Below are positions 7,871-17,256 of a stretch of DNA of 64,000 nucleotides, piece after piece. The position numbers and the translations under genes are program-made. Each line of letters begins with the position of its first letter. Position 1 is the stretch's first letter. Source of the stretch: Lawsonibacter hominis (GTDB lineage Bacteria > Bacillota > Clostridia > Oscillospirales > Oscillospiraceae); NCBI RefSeq assembly GCF_014287895.1, contig NZ_JACOPP010000006.1, positions 62,001-126,000 on the forward strand, written 5' to 3'. A model generated the notes under the pieces. It worked only from the letters and a program-made list of their open reading frames with translations. It did not search any database and was not told where the DNA came from.

Positions 7871-8962
7871 ATGAAGGCGACTTTGATCCTGGCCAGCGGC
7901 GCAGTCTTCACGGGAAGGAGCATCGGCTCCACGGCCGACCGGGTCTGTGAGATGGTGTTCAATACCTCTATGACGGGCTATCAGGAGATTTTGACCGATC
8001 CGTCCTATGCCGGGCAGGGCATTGTGATGAGCTATCCGCTCATCGGTAATTACGGCGTCAACCACGAGGACAATGAATCCTCCCGTCCCTGGGCGGAGGC
8101 GTTCATCGTCCGGCACCTGGCCCGCAGGGGCAGCAACTTCCGCTGTGAGGGAGAGCTTGACGCTTATCTGAAACAATATGATATCACCGGGATCGAAGGC
8201 GTGGACACCCGCGCCCTGACCCGCATACTCCGCAGTCAGGGGACCATGAACGGCATGATCACCTGTGCGGAGCATTTTCATGTAGAGGACTGTTTACAGC
8301 GTATCCGTGCCTATCGGGTGGAGGGGACCGTAGAGGCCGTCACCCGGAAGGAGAGCCAGGTGTACCCCGCGCTGGGGGAACAGCGGCTGCGGGTTGCCCT
8401 GATGGACTACGGCGTGAAGGAGAATATGATCCGCTGCCTTCAGCAGCGGGGCTGTCAGGTGACGGTATATCCCGCCCACACCCCCGCCGCCGCGGTGCTC
8501 TCCGGCGGCTTCGACGGAGTCATGCTCTCCAACGGTCCCGGCGACCCGGCGGATAACGCGCAGATCATTACCGAGGTGCGCAAGCTCTATGATTCCAACC
8601 TGCCGCTCTTCGCGGTGTGCCTGGGACACCAGCTTTTGGCCCTGGCCACCGGAGCCGCCACCCGGAAGATGCGCTTCGGCCACCGGGGCGCCAACCACCC
8701 GGTCAAGGATCTGGCCGCCGGACGGGCCTTCATCACCAGCCAAAACCACGGCTACGTGGTCACGGCCGAGAGCGTGGACCCGTCTGTGGCGCAGGTGTCC
8801 CATGTAAACGTGAACGAGGGCAGCGTGGAGGGCCTGCGCTACAACCGCCCCCGCTGCTTTACCGTTCAGTTTCATCCGGAGGCGTCTCCGGGACCCCGGG
8901 ATACGGAGTACCTGTTCGACCGCTTTGTGGACATGATGGAGGAGGCGAAGGGAAATGCCTAA
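7871..8962 (+). CDS. carA: Carbamoyl-phosphate synthase small (glutaminase) subunit
   Basis: Hydrolyses glutamine and channels ammonia to CarB to make carbamoyl phosphate for pyrimidine and arginine synthesis. 363 residues, normal length. The N-terminal CarA domain (AVFTGRSIGS, MTGYQEILTDPSY) is followed by a class I glutaminase: nucleophile Cys in FAVCLGHQLLAL and the His-Glu pair in QFHPEASPGP. The ATG has a modest AAAGGCGGG ribosome site. The last bases overlap carB by eight, giving tight coupling. Three purine/pyrimidine genes (carA, carB, guaA) follow each other in one direction. Confidence 0.97.
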   Translation: MKATLILASGAVFTGRSIGSTADRVCEMVFNTSMTGYQEILTDPSYAGQGIVMSYPLIGNYGVNHEDNESSRPWAEAFIVRHLARRGSNFRCEGELDAYLKQYDITGIEGVDTRALTRILRSQGTMNGMITCAEHFHVEDCLQRIRAYRVEGTVEAVTRKESQVYPALGEQRLRVALMDYGVKENMIRCLQQRGCQVTVYPAHTPAAAVLSGGFDGVMLSNGPGDPADNAQIITEVRKLYDSNLPLFAVCLGHQLLALATGAATRKMRFGHRGANHPVKDLAAGRAFITSQNHGYVVTAESVDPSVAQVSHVNVNEGSVEGLRYNRPRCFTVQFHPEASPGPRDTEYLFDRFVDMMEEAKGNA

Positions 8963-11900
8963 GAATCCGAAGATCAAAAAGGTGCTGGTGCTGGGCTCCG
9001 GCCCCATCGTCATCGGACAGGCCGCGGAGTTCGACTATGCCGGCACCCAGGCCTGCCGGGCCCTGAAGGAAGAGGGCGTGGAGGTGGTGCTGGTCAACTC
9101 CAACCCCGCCACCATCATGACCGACAAGGACATTGCCGACCATGTGTATATCGAGCCGCTGAACCTGGCCTCCGTAGAACAGGTCATCCAGAAGGAGCGG
9201 CCCGACTCCATCCTGCCCACCCTGGGCGGGCAGACCGGATTGAATTTGGCCATGAACCTGCATGAGCAGGGGATCCTGCAGCAGTACGGCGTACGGCTGC
9301 TGGGCACCTCGCCCGAATCCATCCGCAAGGCGGAGGACCGGCAGGGCTTCAAGGACGCCATGGAAGCCATCGGCCAGCCCTGCGTGGTGAGCGACGTGGT
9401 GGAGAGCGTGGAGGATGCGGTGGCCTTTGCCGCTTCCATCGGCTACCCGGTCATTGTCCGCCCGGCCTACACCCTGGGCGGCACCGGAGGCGGCATCGCC
9501 TATGACGAGCCCGGCCTGCGGGAGATCGCCGACCGGGGCATCCACCTCTCCCGGGTGGGGCAGGTGCTGATCGAGCGGTGCATCTCCGGCTGGAAGGAGA
9601 TCGAGTTCGAGGTCATGCGGGATTCCGCCGGAAATGTGATCCAGATCTGCTCCATGGAGAACATCGACCCCGTGGGCGTGCACACCGGCGACTCCATCGT
9701 GGTGGCCCCCACGCAGACGCTGGCCAACCGGGAATATCAGATGCTGCGCACCGCATCCCTGGACATCATCTCCGCGCTGGAGATCGAAGGCGGGTGCAAC
9801 GTGCAACTGGCCCTGAACCCGGATTCCTACGAGTATGCGGTCATCGAGGTCAATCCCCGCGTGTCCCGCTCCTCCGCCCTGGCCTCCAAGGCCACCGGCT
9901 ATCCCATCGCAAAAGTGGCCGCCAAGATCGCCCTGGGCTATACGCTGGACGAGATTCCCAACGCCGTGACCGGAAAGACGACCGCCTGCTTCGAACCCAC
10001 GCTGGACTACTGCGTGCTGAAGATCCCGCGCCTGCCCTTCGACAAGTTCACCACCGCCAGCCGCACCCTGGGTACCCAGATGAAGGCCACCGGCGAGGTC
10101 ATGGCCATTGGCAACTCCTTTGAAGGGGCGCTGATGAAGGCCATCCGCAGCCTGGAGCTGCCGGTGAAATCCCTGCGTATGCCGGGCCTGGACGAGCTGT
10201 ACACGGAAGATATCGAGGAGCGGCTGGCGAACATCGACGACCAGCGCCTCTTTGTGGTGGCCGAGGCGCTGCGCCGGGGCTTCTCGCCGGAGAAGATCAA
10301 CAAGATCACCAAGTACGACCTGTGGTTTTTGGATCGTTTCCAGAACATCGTGGACATGGAGGACAAGCTGGATCACGGCCATTTGGACGCGGATACCCTG
10401 CGCGCGGCCAAGGAGATGGGCTTCTCCGACGCCTGGATCGCCGCCCTGTCCGGCCGGGAGCGCCGGGAGATCAAGGCCCTGCGGGAGCGCTGCGGCATCC
10501 GTCCCGCCTTTAAAATGGTGGATACCTGCGCCGCCGAGTTTGAGGCGCAGACCCCCTATTACTACTCCACTTACGACGAAGAAAACGAGGCCGGCCAGCC
10601 CCTGCGTCTGCCTGAGGCGGGGGAGTATGCCCCCGGGGTTCCGGAAGCGCCCTATCTCGCCGCCGCCGCACCGGAGGCCCACCGGCTTCCGGCGGAGGAG
10701 GCCGGCGGGGCGGGAGAGGACCCCGGCGCTGCGGTCCCGGACAAGCGCAAGGTGCTGGTCCTGGGTTCCGGCCCCATCCGCATCGGACAGGGCATCGAAT
10801 TTGACTACTGTTCGGTCCACTCGGTCTGGGCCCTCAAGCGTTTGGGGTGCGAGACCATTATCATCAACAACAACCCCGAGACCGTCTCAACCGACTTCGA
10901 CGTGGCGGACAAGCTCTATTTCGAGCCGCTGACCGCCGAGGACGTGGAGGCCGTGGTGGAACTGGAAAAGCCCTGGGGCGCAGTGGTGCAGTTCGGCGGC
11001 CAGACCGCCATCAAGCTGGCCCAGGCGCTCACCGACATGGGCGTGCCCATCCTGGGCACCCCGGCCGACGGCGTCGATGCCGCCGAGGACCGGGAACGCT
11101 TTGACGCGATCCTGCAGGCGTGCGGCATTCCCCGGGCGGCGGGCAAAACGGTCTTCACTACTGAGGAGGCGCTGGCCGCCGCCCACGAGGTGGGGTATCC
11201 GGTGCTGGTGCGCCCTTCCTATGTGCTGGGCGGCCAGGGGATGGAGATCGCCTATAACGACCGCAATATCACCGAATTCATGCGCATCATCAACCTCCAG
11301 GCCCAGGAGCACCCGATCCTGGTGGACAAGTATCTGATGGGCAGGGAGGTGGAGGTGGACGGCGTCTTCGACGGGGAGGATGTGCTTGTCCCCGGGATCA
11401 TGGAGCATATCGAGCGGGCCGGCGTTCACTCCGGCGACTCGATTTCCGTTTACCCGCCGATCCACATTGAGGAAAAGCACAAGCAGACCATTCTGCGCTA
11501 TACCCGGGATCTGGCGAAGGCCCTGGGGGTCATCGGCCTGGTGAACATCCAGTTCATCCTCTACAACGACGAGGTGTATGTCATCGAGGTCAATCCCCGC
11601 TCCTCCCGCACCATCCCCTATATCTCCAAAGTCACCGGTGTGCCCGTCATCGACCTGGCCACCAAGGTCATGCTGGGCGCCAGGCTCCGCGACCTGGGCT
11701 ACGGCACCGGGCTCTACCCGGAGGCCGCCTATTACGCCGTCAAGATGCCGGTTTTCTCGTTTGAAAAGCTCACCGACGTGGATACCGGCCTGGGCCCTGA
11801 GATGAAGTCCACCGGCGAGTGCCTGGGACTGGCCGAGACCTTCCCGCAGGCCCTGCTGAAGGCCTTCAAGGGCGCCAATATGAAGGCCCCCAAAAAGGGC

Positions 11901-12290
11901 GGCCGGATCATCATCACCGTCAAGGACGAGGATAAGGGGGAGATCGTGGGCATCGCCCGGGGCTTTGCGGATATGGAGATCGAGATCCTGGCCACCAGCG
12001 GTACCTGCGACGCGCTCAACGCCGCGGGCGTGCCCGCCCGTAAGGTGGCCCGGGTCTCCGAGGCCCACCCCAATATTCTGGATATGATCGCATCCGGAAC
12101 GGTGGACCTGGTCATCAATACCCCCACCCGGGGGCGCAAGCACGATACCGACGGTTTCAAGATCCGCCGCTCCGCGGTGGAGCATTCCGTGGCCTGTGTC
12201 ACGGCCATCGACACCGCACGGGCCATGCTCACCGTCCGTACCCAGGGACGCAGCGCTGATCTGCGCCCCATCGATATCACTGAGATTTAG
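8955..12290 (+). CDS. carB: Carbamoyl-phosphate synthase large subunit
   Basis: Makes carbamoyl phosphate from bicarbonate, ammonia and two ATP. 1111 residues: two homologous ATP-grasp halves, each opening with VLVLGSGPI-IGQ (near residues 10 and 596), and a C-terminal MGS-like allosteric domain (ATSGTCDALNAAGV to INTPTRGR). It is slightly longer than usual because an Ala/Pro/Glu-rich stretch of about 45 residues (roughly 550-593, starting EAGEYAPGVPEAP) lies between the halves where most homologues are compact. All catalytic regions look intact. The start codon overlaps the carA stop region. Confidence 0.97.
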   Translation: MPKNPKIKKVLVLGSGPIVIGQAAEFDYAGTQACRALKEEGVEVVLVNSNPATIMTDKDIADHVYIEPLNLASVEQVIQKERPDSILPTLGGQTGLNLAMNLHEQGILQQYGVRLLGTSPESIRKAEDRQGFKDAMEAIGQPCVVSDVVESVEDAVAFAASIGYPVIVRPAYTLGGTGGGIAYDEPGLREIADRGIHLSRVGQVLIERCISGWKEIEFEVMRDSAGNVIQICSMENIDPVGVHTGDSIVVAPTQTLANREYQMLRTASLDIISALEIEGGCNVQLALNPDSYEYAVIEVNPRVSRSSALASKATGYPIAKVAAKIALGYTLDEIPNAVTGKTTACFEPTLDYCVLKIPRLPFDKFTTASRTLGTQMKATGEVMAIGNSFEGALMKAIRSLELPVKSLRMPGLDELYTEDIEERLANIDDQRLFVVAEALRRGFSPEKINKITKYDLWFLDRFQNIVDMEDKLDHGHLDADTLRAAKEMGFSDAWIAALSGRERREIKALRERCGIRPAFKMVDTCAAEFEAQTPYYYSTYDEENEAGQPLRLPEAGEYAPGVPEAPYLAAAAPEAHRLPAEEAGGAGEDPGAAVPDKRKVLVLGSGPIRIGQGIEFDYCSVHSVWALKRLGCETIIINNNPETVSTDFDVADKLYFEPLTAEDVEAVVELEKPWGAVVQFGGQTAIKLAQALTDMGVPILGTPADGVDAAEDRERFDAILQACGIPRAAGKTVFTTEEALAAAHEVGYPVLVRPSYVLGGQGMEIAYNDRNITEFMRIINLQAQEHPILVDKYLMGREVEVDGVFDGEDVLVPGIMEHIERAGVHSGDSISVYPPIHIEEKHKQTILRYTRDLAKALGVIGLVNIQFILYNDEVYVIEVNPRSSRTIPYISKVTGVPVIDLATKVMLGARLRDLGYGTGLYPEAAYYAVKMPVFSFEKLTDVDTGLGPEMKSTGECLGLAETFPQALLKAFKGANMKAPKKGGRIIITVKDEDKGEIVGIARGFADMEIEILATSGTCDALNAAGVPARKVARVSEAHPNILDMIASGTVDLVINTPTRGRKHDTDGFKIRRSAVEHSVACVTAIDTARAMLTVRTQGRSADLRPIDITEI

Positions 12291-12301
12291 GAGCAAAAAA
12301 G

Positions 12302-13843
12302 ATGAAACACCAGTTGATCATCGTTCTGGATTTCGGCGGTCAATACAATCAATTGATCGCCCGCCGGGTGCGTGAGTGCGGGGTGTACTGTGAGGTCAAG
12401 CCCTATACCACGCCGCTGGACGCGCTCAAGGCACAAAACCCCATCGGATTTATCTTTACCGGCGGCCCCAACAGTGTCTACGACGAAAAAGCGCCCCATG
12501 TGGATCCGGCTATTTTTGCGCTGGGCGTGCCCGTGCTGGGTATCTGCTACGGCTGCCAGCTCATGGCCCAAACCCTGGGCGGGCAGGTCACCGCCGCCCA
12601 GGCCGATTCCGCCCGGGAGTACGGAAAAACCGTGACCTACTACGATCCGGACTGCCGTCTCTTCCGGGACCTGCCCAACTGCGGCGTCTCCTGGATGAGC
12701 CACGGGGACTATATGGCAAAGGTGCCCGAGGGCTTTGCTCTGGTGGCCCATACCGATGCCTGCCCCAACGTGGCCATCGCCGACGAGAGGCGGGGGTTCT
12801 ATGGGGTTCAGTACCACCCGGAGGTGAACCATACCGAGCACGGCCTGGATATGATCCGCAATTTCCTCTATGAGGTCTGCGGAGCCACGGGTGACTGGAG
12901 CATGGGGGATTACCTCAAGACCTCGGTGGCCGCCATTCGGGAAAAGGTCGGTTCGGGAAAGGTACTGTTGGCGCTGTCCGGCGGCGTGGATTCCTCCGTA
13001 TGCGCGGCCCTGTTGGCGGAGGCCATCGGCCGGCAGCTCACCTGCGTGTTTGTGGATCATGGCCTCATGCGCAAAAACGAGGGGGACGAGGTGGAGGCCG
13101 CCTTTGCCAAATGGGACCTGAATTTCGTCCGGGTGGACGCGGAGACCCGCTTTCTGATCAAGCTGGCAGGCGTGTCCGAGCCGGAACACAAGCGCAAGAT
13201 CATCGGCGAGGAGTTCATCCGTGTCTTTGAGGAAGAGGCAAAAAAAATCGGCGCCGTGGACTACCTGGCCCAGGGCACCATCTATCCCGACGTGATCGAG
13301 TCGGGGGCGGGGGACGCCGCCGTGATCAAATCCCACCATAACGTGGGCGGTCTGCCGGACTATGTGGATTTCAAGGAGATCATCGAGCCGCTGCGCCTGC
13401 TGTTCAAGGACGAGGTGCGCCAGCTGGGCCGGGAGCTGGGGCTGCCGGAATATCTGGTCATGCGGCAGCCGTTCCCGGGCCCCGGCCTTGCCATCCGGGT
13501 CATCGGCGACCTGACCAAAGAGAAACTGGACACCCTCCGGGACGCGGACGCCATCTTCCGGGAGGAGATCGCCGCCGCGGGTGAGGAGAAGAACGTCAAT
13601 CAGTACTTCGCCGTGCTGACCAATACCCGCAGCGTGGGCGTCATGGGCGACGGGCGGACCTACGACTATACCCTGGCCCTGCGGGGCGTCACGACCTCGG
13701 ACTTCATGACCGCGGATTGGGCGCGGATTCCCTATGATGTGCTGGATAAGGTCTCTACCCGCATCGTAAACGAGGTAAAGGGCATCAACCGCATCGTCTA
13801 CGACATCACCTCCAAGCCCCCCGCCACCATCGAGTGGGAATAA
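12302..13843 (+). CDS. guaA: GMP synthase (glutamine-hydrolysing)
   Basis: Converts XMP to GMP using glutamine and ATP. 513 residues, full length. The class I glutaminase domain has its Cys in LGICYGCQLMAQTLGG and its His in QYHPEVNHTEHG. The ATP-pyrophosphatase P-loop is LALSGGVDSSV near residue 225, and the dimerisation domain ends in the conserved PPATIEWE. It starts 11 bp after carB with AGGAGCAAAAAAG as ribosome site. The last codons (Glu-Trp-Glu-stop) are the insertion target of the mobile element that follows. The element restores the reading frame, so the protein is intact. Confidence 0.97.
   Translation: MKHQLIIVLDFGGQYNQLIARRVRECGVYCEVKPYTTPLDALKAQNPIGFIFTGGPNSVYDEKAPHVDPAIFALGVPVLGICYGCQLMAQTLGGQVTAAQADSAREYGKTVTYYDPDCRLFRDLPNCGVSWMSHGDYMAKVPEGFALVAHTDACPNVAIADERRGFYGVQYHPEVNHTEHGLDMIRNFLYEVCGATGDWSMGDYLKTSVAAIREKVGSGKVLLALSGGVDSSVCAALLAEAIGRQLTCVFVDHGLMRKNEGDEVEAAFAKWDLNFVRVDAETRFLIKLAGVSEPEHKRKIIGEEFIRVFEEEAKKIGAVDYLAQGTIYPDVIESGAGDAAVIKSHHNVGGLPDYVDFKEIIEPLRLLFKDEVRQLGRELGLPEYLVMRQPFPGPGLAIRVIGDLTKEKLDTLRDADAIFREEIAAAGEEKNVNQYFAVLTNTRSVGVMGDGRTYDYTLALRGVTTSDFMTADWARIPYDVLDKVSTRIVNEVKGINRIVYDITSKPPATIEWE
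13832..13843 (+). other. Left attachment site in guaA
   Basis: GAGTGGGAATAA, the last three codons and stop of guaA. It matches the right site at 22837-22848 in 11 of 12 bases; the one difference is a silent third-position A/G. Confidence 0.85.
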
Positions 13844-13860
13844 ATATTTAGTGTTTTCCG

Positions 13861-13910
13861 AATCCTGAAAAGCGTTGGTAATACAGCGTTTTTCAGGATT
13901 TTTCTTTTTT
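13861..13910. terminator. Terminator between guaA and integrase
   Basis: AATCCTGAAAA stem paired with TTTTTCAGGATT across a loop containing GCGTTGGTAATACAGC, followed by TTTTTCTTTTTT on the plus strand. It is placed to end guaA transcription and, as it lies inside the attachment site, it is brought in by the element. Confidence 0.8.
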
Positions 13911-13913
13911 AGT

Positions 13914-13931
13914 GGCTACAAATTGGCTACA
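13914..13931. repeat. Left integrase arm-type repeats
   Basis: Two GGCTACA copies at 13914 and 13925 (11-bp period), with an inverted copy (TGTAGCC) at 13946-13952. The same pair with the same period lies at 22717 and 22728 near the other end, as expected for integrase arm sites. Confidence 0.65.
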
Positions 13932-13958
13932 TTTGCAGCGATTTTTGTAGCCAGAGGC

Positions 13959-15032
13959 TCACGGCATAATGCCGTCAAGCTGTCTGGCTACCTCCACCTG
14001 CTTGTTGGGGTACAGGTGACTGTACGTGTCCATCGTTGTCTGTACCTTTTCATGTCCGAGCCGCTCCGCGATCAGCAGCGGAGAGAAGCCCATCTCCACC
14101 AGCAGGCTGGCGTGGCTGTGTCGAATGTCATGCACCCGTATCCGCTTCACGCCCGAAGCCTTGCAGCCATACTCCATTTCGTGGTATAGAAAGCTCTTGG
14201 TGTAGGGAAAGAGCCTGTCGTCCTTTTGCAGCCCGTAGCAATGGGACATATACTCCTGCAAACAGTTGCAAAGGCCGTCGGGAATAGGGATAGTACGGAT
14301 GCTTTTCGGTGTTTTCGGAGTGGTGATAATATCCTCTTTGCCGAGGCGCTGATAGCTCTTGTTCACCGTCAGGGTCTTCTTCTCGAAGTCGATGTCCGAC
14401 GGTGTGAGTGCCAGCAGCTCTCCCTCCCGAATCCCCGTGTAGTACATGGTCATGAATACCGTGTAGCTGGCGGGACGGTCTTTCATGCTCTCGATAAATG
14501 TCTGGAACTCGTCCTTTGTCCAGAACAGCATTTCATCGGCTTTCTTCTTGCCCATGCTCCCCGCCTTGTGGCAGGGATTCTCTTTCAGCCCATAGTATTT
14601 GACTGCGTAGTTGAAAATCGCCGTGAGCTGGTTGTTGATGCACTTGAGATAGGTCTGGGCGTAAGGCTTGCCGTTTTCATCCCGGTAGCTGGTCAGGGAG
14701 TTCTGCCATTGGCGCACGTGAGTGGGCTTGATCTCGTTCAGCGGGATTTTCTTGAAGAAAGGCGTTACCTTCAGGTCGATCAGCCATTTCTTGCTGGCAA
14801 CGGTTGAGGGCTTGAGGCGGTGCTCCATATCCTTGACATACAGAGAGATGAAGTCACCGAAGGTCATGCCGAGGCTGCCCGTAGATTGGCTGATGAAGTC
14901 ACGTTCCCATTGCAGGGCTTCCTTTTTGGTGGCGAAGCCCCGCTTCTTTTTGTGGATTGTCTTTCCTGTCCAGTCCGTTACCCGGATCTGCGACATCCAG
15001 CGACCGGTATCGCCGTCTTTTGTTACTGACAT
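13959..15032 (-). CDS. Tyrosine site-specific integrase
   Basis: Inserts and excises the element at the guaA site. 357 residues: an N-terminal AP2-like arm-binding part (WMSQIRVTDWTGKTIHKKK), a core-binding SAM-like domain (about 57-160) and a catalytic domain with Arg in YTGIREGELLAL, HDIRHSHASLL, LGHEKVQTTMDTYSHLY (His and the Tyr nucleophile). A strong AAGGAGGT site precedes the ATG. It faces guaA and lies directly beside the left attachment site. It follows the Cro/C1 regulator by 42 bp, so the two are probably one leftward transcript. Catalytic residues all appear intact. Confidence 0.95.
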   Translation of the reverse strand: MSVTKDGDTGRWMSQIRVTDWTGKTIHKKKRGFATKKEALQWERDFISQSTGSLGMTFGDFISLYVKDMEHRLKPSTVASKKWLIDLKVTPFFKKIPLNEIKPTHVRQWQNSLTSYRDENGKPYAQTYLKCINNQLTAIFNYAVKYYGLKENPCHKAGSMGKKKADEMLFWTKDEFQTFIESMKDRPASYTVFMTMYYTGIREGELLALTPSDIDFEKKTLTVNKSYQRLGKEDIITTPKTPKSIRTIPIPDGLCNCLQEYMSHCYGLQKDDRLFPYTKSFLYHEMEYGCKASGVKRIRVHDIRHSHASLLVEMGFSPLLIAERLGHEKVQTTMDTYSHLYPNKQVEVARQLDGIMP

Positions 15033-15074
15033 TTTTACCTCCTTCCCTCAAGAATCAGGCTTTGATAGGGTTAT

Positions 15075-15680
15075 TTACTCATTACTCTCGTTGTTACCAT
15101 ATTCCTTTTCCAAAAGCTCCGTCCGTCTTGCAATCAGTTCGTCACGGTCAAGTTCTTCTGGTTCTGTGCATTTGACTGCGTTCGCAGCATAGTATGCAAG
15201 CGTCTGCTCCTTCCAGCGCTTATATGCTGCCTGCGTGGAGTTATAGGCGCGAAGCTCACTGCGCTCGTCCTCCCACTGTTCAAGAAACAGACACATATCC
15301 GCGTTGAACTCCGCCGTGCTCTTTCCATCAAAGGAAATCGAGCACTCCCATTGTTTGCTGCGGGGCGGCTTCTGCACATTGATCTTGAAGTCGATGCCCT
15401 CTACCGTTTCCAGCTTAAAGAGGAAGTCCATCACGTCGGCAAGCGTCCTGATCTGTGTCGTGCTGGATTCATACCCAAGAATATAGGTTGAGGTCGTGTC
15501 CAGCAGGTCTGCGATCTGATTGACAACGGCAATCGACACTTCAATCTCTCCGGTTTCGTACTTCTGTACGGTGCGGAGAGATTTTTTCAGCATTTGTGCC
15601 AGCTCGGTCTGGTTCAGCCCTTTGCGTTTTCGGAGCTGCTTGATTCTCTGCCCAATGGCGGGATAATCGAAATTGTCCAT
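15075..15680 (-). CDS. Cro/C1-type (XRE) transcriptional regulator of the element
   Basis: 201 residues. The N-terminal HTH (about residues 9-65) reads IGQRIKQLRKRKGLNQTELAQMLKKSLRTVQKYETGEIEVS. The C-terminal 120 residues (VEGIDFKINVQKPP...) are of the kind found in Firmicute element regulators and may sense or oligomerise. It is divergent from the HTH/RepA/Mob transcript; the shared 200-bp gap holds an 11-bp inverted repeat around a strong promoter. The likely role is to hold the element quiet while co-transcribing the integrase. Ribosome site AGGTGA. Confidence 0.88.
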   Translation of the reverse strand: MDNFDYPAIGQRIKQLRKRKGLNQTELAQMLKKSLRTVQKYETGEIEVSIAVVNQIADLLDTTSTYILGYESSTTQIRTLADVMDFLFKLETVEGIDFKINVQKPPRSKQWECSISFDGKSTAEFNADMCLFLEQWEDERSELRAYNSTQAAYKRWKEQTLAYYAANAVKCTEPEELDRDELIARRTELLEKEYGNNESNE

Positions 15681-15729
15681 GTCTGATTCACCTCGTCCAT
15701 ATCATATCACAGAATAAAGCGAATTGCAA

Positions 15730-15794
15730 GTACATATTTTTATTTTCTAAAGGCTTGACAGATGCATCTTGTGTGCGTATAATAAAATATGTAC
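15730..15794 (+). promoter_or_regulatory. Promoter of the replication/mobilisation genes inside a repressor operator pair
   Basis: TTGACA (15755-15760), 17-bp spacer, TATAAT (15778-15783), firing rightward. It is bracketed by perfect inverted copies GTACATATTTT (15730-15740) and AAAATATGTAC (15784-15794). One copy is upstream of -35 and one just past -10, as for a repressor acting by looping or occlusion. The adjacent Cro/C1 protein is the obvious ligand (inference). Confidence 0.7.
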
Positions 15795-15883
15795 TCAGGG
15801 TGCGTGTTTCGGAGAGGATGGAGAAAGGAGGGCGAACAAAAGATACGCAGGCCGAGGCAGATCACATTAAAACAGGAGGTACT

Positions 15884-16090
15884 ATGAGAGCACAGTTTAT
15901 CACAGCGTCAGAGGTGGCAGAGATCATGGGAATCAGCCGCAGCAAGGCGTATCAGATCGTCCGGGAAATGAACAGGGAACTGAAATCCCAAGGCTATCTG
16001 ACCGTAGCCGGAAAATGCCCCGCCCAGTATTTCAAGCAGAAGTTCTACGGCTTCCAGATTCCCGGAGGTGAGCGCAATGACGGAAAATGA
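15884..16090 (+). CDS. Small helix-turn-helix (excisionase-like) protein
   Basis: 68 residues, from an ATG with a perfect ACAGGAGGT site; the longer open frame upstream lacks one. FITASEVAEIMGISRSKAYQIVREMNRELKSQGYLTVAGKCP is a MerR/Xis-type winged HTH seen at this position in many Firmicute mobile elements. It overlaps the RepA-like gene by 14 bases. It may act as directionality factor for the integrase or as a regulator of the rightward operon; the sequence alone cannot separate these. Confidence 0.8.
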   Translation: MRAQFITASEVAEIMGISRSKAYQIVREMNRELKSQGYLTVAGKCPAQYFKQKFYGFQIPGGERNDGK

Positions 16091-17249
16091 GAAAACGACC
16101 GCCCTCATCCCATCTGTTGGAGCAGATGGAGGGCAGCCGCCTCACAATTCAACTAACCAGAGCATACCACATGAAACCTGCGAAAGCAATCCCCCAGAGG
16201 AAAATATTGAGGAAATGCGCGAGAAAATCCGGCGCATGAACGACCCGCATTATCTTCATACGGTTTCCATGACAGAGCTGTATCAGACCGCCTACAAGAG
16301 CAGACCGCCCGTCATAGATGGTCTGCTCTACTCCGGGGCATATATCCTCGCAGGAGCGCCCAAAATCGGAAAATCATTTCTGGTAGCGCAGCTTGCCTAC
16401 CATGTCAGCACAGGGCAAAGGCTGTGGGGCTACGAAGTCCATCAGGGTACGGTTCTGTACCTTGCACTGGAGGATGATTTCCAGAGAATCCAGAGCCGGA
16501 TGTTTATGATGTACGGCGTGGCGGATACCGCCAGCCTGCATTTTGCAACGGCAGCAAACAAAATCGGAAACGGTCTTGACGAGCAGCTTGAGAATTTCAT
16601 AAAGGAACACCCCGATACGAAGCTGGTTATCATTGACACCATGCAGAAGATCAGAGAAGCTGGCGGCGAGGCTTACAGCTACGCCAGCGACTATGAGATC
16701 ATCGGCAAACTCAAGCGTTTTGCAGACAGGCACAGCATTTGCATCGTTACCGTCCATCACACAAGAAAACAGCCAGCCGGAGACAGCTTTGAAACGATCT
16801 CCGGCACGACGGGACTTCTCGGTTGTGCAGACGGAGCACTCCTGATGCAGAAGAAGAAACGGACAGCATTGGAGGCCATGGTCGATGCCGTGGGGCGAGA
16901 TCAACAGGATCAGATTCTATATCTGAAAAAAGATGCCGACACGCAGATATGGAGCCTTGAACGGACAGAGAACGAGCCGTATCAGGAGCCGCCCGACCCG
17001 GTATTGGATACGGTTTCCCAGCTTGTTTCCTCCGAAAGCAGAGAATGGACAGGCAGTCCGACCGAGCTTGCGGAGACGGTCAACACAGGCATGGCAGCAA
17101 ACGCTCTCACCAAATACCTGAACGTTAAATCCGGCAGGCTGCTGGACGAGTACCATGTGAAGTACGAGAACAGAGCAAAACACTCCGGGCGGCAGGTGAA
17201 ACTCACCTATATGGTAATCGACAATGTTGAGTACGAAGTAATCGAATGA
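16077..17249 (+). CDS. RepA-like AAA ATPase/helicase
   Basis: 390 residues. It is a RecA-fold hexameric helicase of the RSF1010 RepA type (AAA_25): Walker A in LAGAPKIGKSFLVAQLAY near residue 95, Walker B in KLVIIDTMQKI near 183, and the HHTRK sensor region near 223. The C-terminal third is a winged-helix-like tail. I chose the ATG 8 bp after GGAGGTG over the GTG nine bases earlier. In elements of this kind it probably unwinds DNA for autonomous replication of the excised circle. A cluster of short repeats just downstream could be its origin. Confidence 0.85.
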   Translation: MTENEKTTALIPSVGADGGQPPHNSTNQSIPHETCESNPPEENIEEMREKIRRMNDPHYLHTVSMTELYQTAYKSRPPVIDGLLYSGAYILAGAPKIGKSFLVAQLAYHVSTGQRLWGYEVHQGTVLYLALEDDFQRIQSRMFMMYGVADTASLHFATAANKIGNGLDEQLENFIKEHPDTKLVIIDTMQKIREAGGEAYSYASDYEIIGKLKRFADRHSICIVTVHHTRKQPAGDSFETISGTTGLLGCADGALLMQKKKRTALEAMVDAVGRDQQDQILYLKKDADTQIWSLERTENEPYQEPPDPVLDTVSQLVSSESREWTGSPTELAETVNTGMAANALTKYLNVKSGRLLDEYHVKYENRAKHSGRQVKLTYMVIDNVEYEVIE

Positions 17250-17256
17250 GGACAGC

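Noticed and set aside
8859..12296. Long minus-strand open frames of 653 and 469 codons opposite carB
   Set aside because: GC-rich shadow frames: His/Gly/Leu-rich translations with no domain and no ribosome sites, while carB on the plus strand is complete and conserved.
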